Of a stretch of DNA of 64,000 nt, positions 61,642 through 64,000 are shown in pieces. The stretch is from contig NZ_JMPL01000013.1 of the NCBI RefSeq assembly GCF_000735365.1, positions 1 to 64,000 on the forward strand, in the 5' to 3' direction. Position 1 is the stretch's first letter. Every line of letters begins with the position of its first letter. The position numbers and the translations under genes are program-made. The DNA comes from Kluyvera ascorbata ATCC 33433. GTDB lineage: Bacteria; Pseudomonadota; Gammaproteobacteria; Enterobacterales; Enterobacteriaceae. The notes below the pieces were generated by a model, which saw only the letters and a list, made by a program, of their open reading frames with translations, was not told the DNA's origin and did no database searches.

Positions 61642-62413
61642 CCAGTACATTGCGCGCTCGCTATCGCTGAAACTCGGCAAACGCCTGGTAATTGATAATA
61701 TCTCGCTGGCACTACAGCCCGGCGAAGTGACCGCGCTGATTGGCCCTAACGGCGCAGGAAAATCGACGTTACTTCGGCTGCTGACCGGCTTTTTATCCGC
61801 CGACAGCGGCGAGCAGCATATCGAGGGCAAGGCGCTGAGCGCCTGGTCTGCCTCCGCCCTTTCCCGCCGTCGCGCGGTGATGCTGCAGCGCACGCAGCTT
61901 AACGCCAACTGGCCGGTGGAAACGGTGATTGCAATGGGACGTGCGCCGTGGGGAACGCAGGTTGACCCGGCGCTGATTGCGCGGGTGATGGCCGAAACCG
62001 GCTGTACGCATCTGGCAGGCCGACTTTATCCGGCGCTTTCCGGTGGCGAGCAGCAGCGCGTACAGCTAGCAAGAAGCCTCGCGCAGCTATGGGGTGAAGA
62101 TGGCCCGCAGGGCTGGCTGTTTCTGGATGAGCCCACCTCGGCGCTGGATCTTTACTACCAACAGCACCTGCTGCGACTGCTGAAAAAGCTGACCCGACGC
62201 GGCAAACTGCATGTTTGTATCGTGCTGCACGACCTCAATCTCGCCGCGCTGTGGGCCGACTCGATACTGCTGCTGCATCAGGGAAAACTTGTAGCGCAGG
62301 GCACACCGCAGGAAGTGATTCAGCAATCGGTGATTCACCGCTGGTACGGCGCGGAAATTGCGATGTGCCAGCACCCGGAAGCGGCGGTACCGCAGATTTA
62401 TCTGACACCTTAA
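61634..62413 (+). CDS. hmuV: Haem ABC transporter ATP-binding protein HmuV
   Basis: A 259-residue ABC ATPase with Walker A GPNGAGKST (near residue 38), signature LSGGEQQR and Walker B WLFLDEP. It starts with GTG (61634), overlapping hmuU by 8 bases. It ends the haem operon. Confidence 0.95.
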   Translation: MDNQYIARSLSLKLGKRLVIDNISLALQPGEVTALIGPNGAGKSTLLRLLTGFLSADSGEQHIEGKALSAWSASALSRRRAVMLQRTQLNANWPVETVIAMGRAPWGTQVDPALIARVMAETGCTHLAGRLYPALSGGEQQRVQLARSLAQLWGEDGPQGWLFLDEPTSALDLYYQQHLLRLLKKLTRRGKLHVCIVLHDLNLAALWADSILLLHQGKLVAQGTPQEVIQQSVIHRWYGAEIAMCQHPEAAVPQIYLTP

Positions 62414-62414
62414 T

Positions 62415-62445
62415 AAAGCGGGCGTGGCTTCACGCCCGCTTTATT
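62415..62445 (+). terminator. Haem operon terminator
   Basis: AAAGCGGGCGTG-GCTT-CACGCCCGCTTT, a 12-bp perfect stem ending in TTTATTA. It separates hmuV from the tna promoter region (62446-62611), which is AT-rich. Confidence 0.9.
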
Positions 62446-62521
62446 ACTCACGTAGGTCATTATTGCTTTATTTATTAAGTGCAGGCTAAACACCCATTAT
62501 TGATAATGAGATATACGCATT

Positions 62522-62537
62522 CGTGACCAAATTCACA
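62522..62537 (+). promoter_or_regulatory. CRP site of the tna operon
   Basis: CGTGACCAAATTCACA fits TGTGA-N6-TCACA with one mismatch and lies about 75-90 bases upstream of tnaC. Catabolite repression of tnaCAB through CRP is known in E. coli. Confidence 0.75.
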
Positions 62538-62611
62538 ATTGAATAAAACGCCAATAGACAAATAAGTTAAATCTAATAATGTATATTCGTGTCTAATGGA
62601 GAGCATACATT

Positions 62612-62689
62612 ATGAACTTCCACAATAGAACGTATAACACCTCAAAATGGTTTAATATTGACAACGTTATTGTCAATCACCGTCCTTAG
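62612..62689 (+). CDS. tnaC: Tryptophanase leader peptide TnaC
   Basis: A 25-residue regulatory peptide that stalls the ribosome at high tryptophan, blocking Rho access and allowing tnaA expression. It ends in the conserved SKWFNIDNVIVNHRP; W13, D17 and the final P25 correspond to the key W12, D16 and P24 of E. coli TnaC. Its stop is UAG, while E. coli uses UGA. It is too short for routine gene callers. Confidence 0.96.
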   Translation: MNFHNRTYNTSKWFNIDNVIVNHRP

Positions 62690-62944
62690 CCCCTCATACG
62701 ACTTCGCGTCCATATCATTGCAAACAGAAGCCTGAATTCTGTTTCTGATATCACATACCTATCTCAAGATAACTGTTTAATAGCAGCGATGTACCGCACG
62801 CATTTTTAACATTCCGCGAGCGGGACTTGTCGCTATATAACGTTATCTGGTCAAGGTATTCGTATTGCGCCCAGAAAATGGTTTTCATCATAAATGAATA
62901 ACCTGCGGGACGAGTGTGTCTAAAAAAGGATTAAGGATTACGCC
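62690..62944 (+). promoter_or_regulatory. tnaC-tnaA transcribed spacer
   Basis: A 255-base leader region between tnaC and tnaA. By analogy with E. coli it should hold the rut site and Rho-dependent termination points, although these have no strict consensus to confirm. No gene seen. Confidence 0.7.
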
Positions 62945-64000
62945 ATGAATAACTTTAAACATCTGCCAGAACCTTTCCGTATTCGCGTTATCGAGCCGGT
63001 AAAACGCACCACCCGGGAACACCGTGAAAATGCGATTGTTGCTTCGGGCATGAACCCGTTTCTGCTCGACAGCGAAGATGTTTTTATTGACCTGTTGACC
63101 GACAGCGGCACCGGCGCCGTCACGCAAAATATGCAGGCTGCCATGCTGCGCGGCGATGAAGCCTATAGCGGCAGCCGCAGCTACTACGCGCTATGCCATG
63201 CCGTTAAAGAGATTTTCGGCTACCAGTATACGATTCCCACCCACCAGGGACGCGGCGCAGAGCAAATCTATATTCCGGTATTAATTAAAAAGCGCGAGCA
63301 GGAAAAAGGGCTGGACCGCTGCAAAATGGTCGCCTTCTCCAACTATTTCTTTGATACCACTCAAGGCCATAGCCAGATTAACGGCTGCACTGTGCGCAAC
63401 GTTTATATTAAAGAGGCATTTGATACCTCTGCACGTAATGATTTTAAGGGCGATTTCGATTTGCAGGGGTTGGAAAACGGCATTGAAGAGGTCGGCCCCA
63501 ATAACGTTCCTTATATTGTCGCTACCATCACCTGTAACTCCGCGGGCGGCCAACCGGTATCCATGGCGAACCTGAAAGCGATGTATGCCATCGCGAAGAA
63601 ATATGACATTCCGGTGGTGATGGACTCCGCGCGCTTCGCGGAAAATGCCTGGTTTATTCAACAGCGCGAACCGGGATATCACGACTGGAGCATTGAAGAG
63701 ATCACCCGCGAAACCTACAAATATGCCGATATGCTGGCGATGTCGGCGAAAAAAGATGCGATGGTGCCGATGGGCGGCCTGCTGTGTATCAAAGATGATG
63801 GTTTCTTCGATGTTTACACCGAATGCCGCACGCTGTGCGTGGTGCAGGAAGGTTTCCCAACCTACGGCGGCCTCGAAGGCGGGGCGATGGAACGTCTGGC
63901 CGTTGGCCTGACCGACGGGATGAACCAGGACTGGCTCTCCTACCGTATTAAGCAGATTCAGTATCTGGTCGACGGGCTGGAGGCTATCGGCGTTACCTGC
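62945..64000 (+). CDS. tnaA: Tryptophanase TnaA (5' part, cut by window end)
   Basis: The first 352 codons of the PLP enzyme that splits tryptophan to indole, pyruvate and ammonia (E. coli full length 471). The N terminus [20 protein letters not shown], the [17 protein letters not shown] segment and the PLP lysine in [13 protein letters not shown] (near residue 270) are present. It is near identical to E. coli TnaA in visible segments and fits tryptophanase rather than tyrosine phenol-lyase, as also shown by the TnaC leader. The frame is open to the last base. Confidence 0.97.
   Translation, partial: MNNFKHLPEPFRIRVIEPVKRTTREHRENAIVASGMNPFLLDSEDVFIDLLTDSGTGAVTQNMQAAMLRGDEAYSGSRSYYALCHAVKEIFGYQYTIPTHQGRGAEQIYIPVLIKKREQEKGLDRCKMVAFSNYFFDTTQGHSQINGCTVRNVYIKEAFDTSARNDFKGDFDLQGLENGIEEVGPNNVPYIVATITCNSAGGQPVSMANLKAMYAIAKKYDIPVVMDSARFAENAWFIQQREPGYHDWSIEEITRETYKYADMLAMSAKKDAMVPMGGLLCIKDDGFFDVYTECRTLCVVQEGFPTYGGLEGGAMERLAVGLTDGMNQDWLSYRIKQIQYLVDGLEAIGVTC

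Overview
The window is chromosomal DNA of an Enterobacteriaceae bacterium. csrA, alaS, recX, recA, pncC, mltB, gutQ, norR-norVW, hydN/hypF, ascGFB, hycA-I, hypA-E, fhlA and ygbA occur in an Escherichia-like order, and the proteins look very close to their E. coli counterparts. The combination of tnaA (indole), a complete lacIZYA, a hemP-hemR-hmuSTUV haem cluster and a second zinc-type ABC importer suggests a Klebsiella/Raoultella/Kluyvera-like relative rather than Escherichia; the genus is not settled by sequence reading alone. No insertion sequence, integrase, prophage or CRISPR array was seen.

Layout: (1) 1-5.9 kb: tRNA-Ser(GCU), csrA, alaS, recX, recA with an SOS box inside its promoter, and pncC, all on the minus strand. 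(2) 6.0-8.6 kb: a minus-strand zinc/manganese-type ABC importer (ATPase, permease, binding protein) headed by a 35-residue membrane microprotein and a Zur-like palindrome. (3) 8.7-15.3 kb: mltB, gutQ (the other srl sorbitol genes are absent) and the nitric oxide detoxification genes norR / norVW, with three NorR sites and a sigma-54 promoter. (4) 15.6-18.2 kb: an 866-residue protein of unknown function. (5) 18.2-24.3 kb: hydN-fdhF-hypF-nickel permease, apparently one operon behind a sigma-54 promoter; the FdhF has Cys where E. coli FdhF has selenocysteine. (6) 24.4-28.6 kb: ascG / ascFB for beta-glucosides. (7) 28.7-34.9 kb: lacI and lacZYA with O1, O2 and O3 operators, lying between asc and hyc. 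(8) 35-48.8 kb: the formate hydrogenlyase locus hycABCDEFGHI / hypABCDE-fhlA. (9) 48.9-55.6 kb: a di-TOBE molybdate-binding protein, a secreted esterase flanked by REP-like palindromes, pflDC, and a divergent PhyH dioxygenase / AraC regulator pair. (10) 55.6-62.4 kb: ygbA with an NsrR-like site, a SelT/W/H-type protein and the Fur-boxed haem uptake operon. (11) 62.5-64 kb: tnaC leader and the 5' part of tnaA, which runs off the window.

Functionally, much of the window serves anaerobic fermentative life. FHL (hyc) disproportionates formate to CO2 and H2, Hyp proteins and HypF build the Ni-Fe-CN-CO site, the nickel permease and Mop protein could supply Ni and Mo, FhlA activates the sigma-54 promoters, PflDC is a glycyl radical enzyme pair, and NorVW/YgbA answer nitric oxide. 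The sugar operons (asc, lac) feed the same fermentation.
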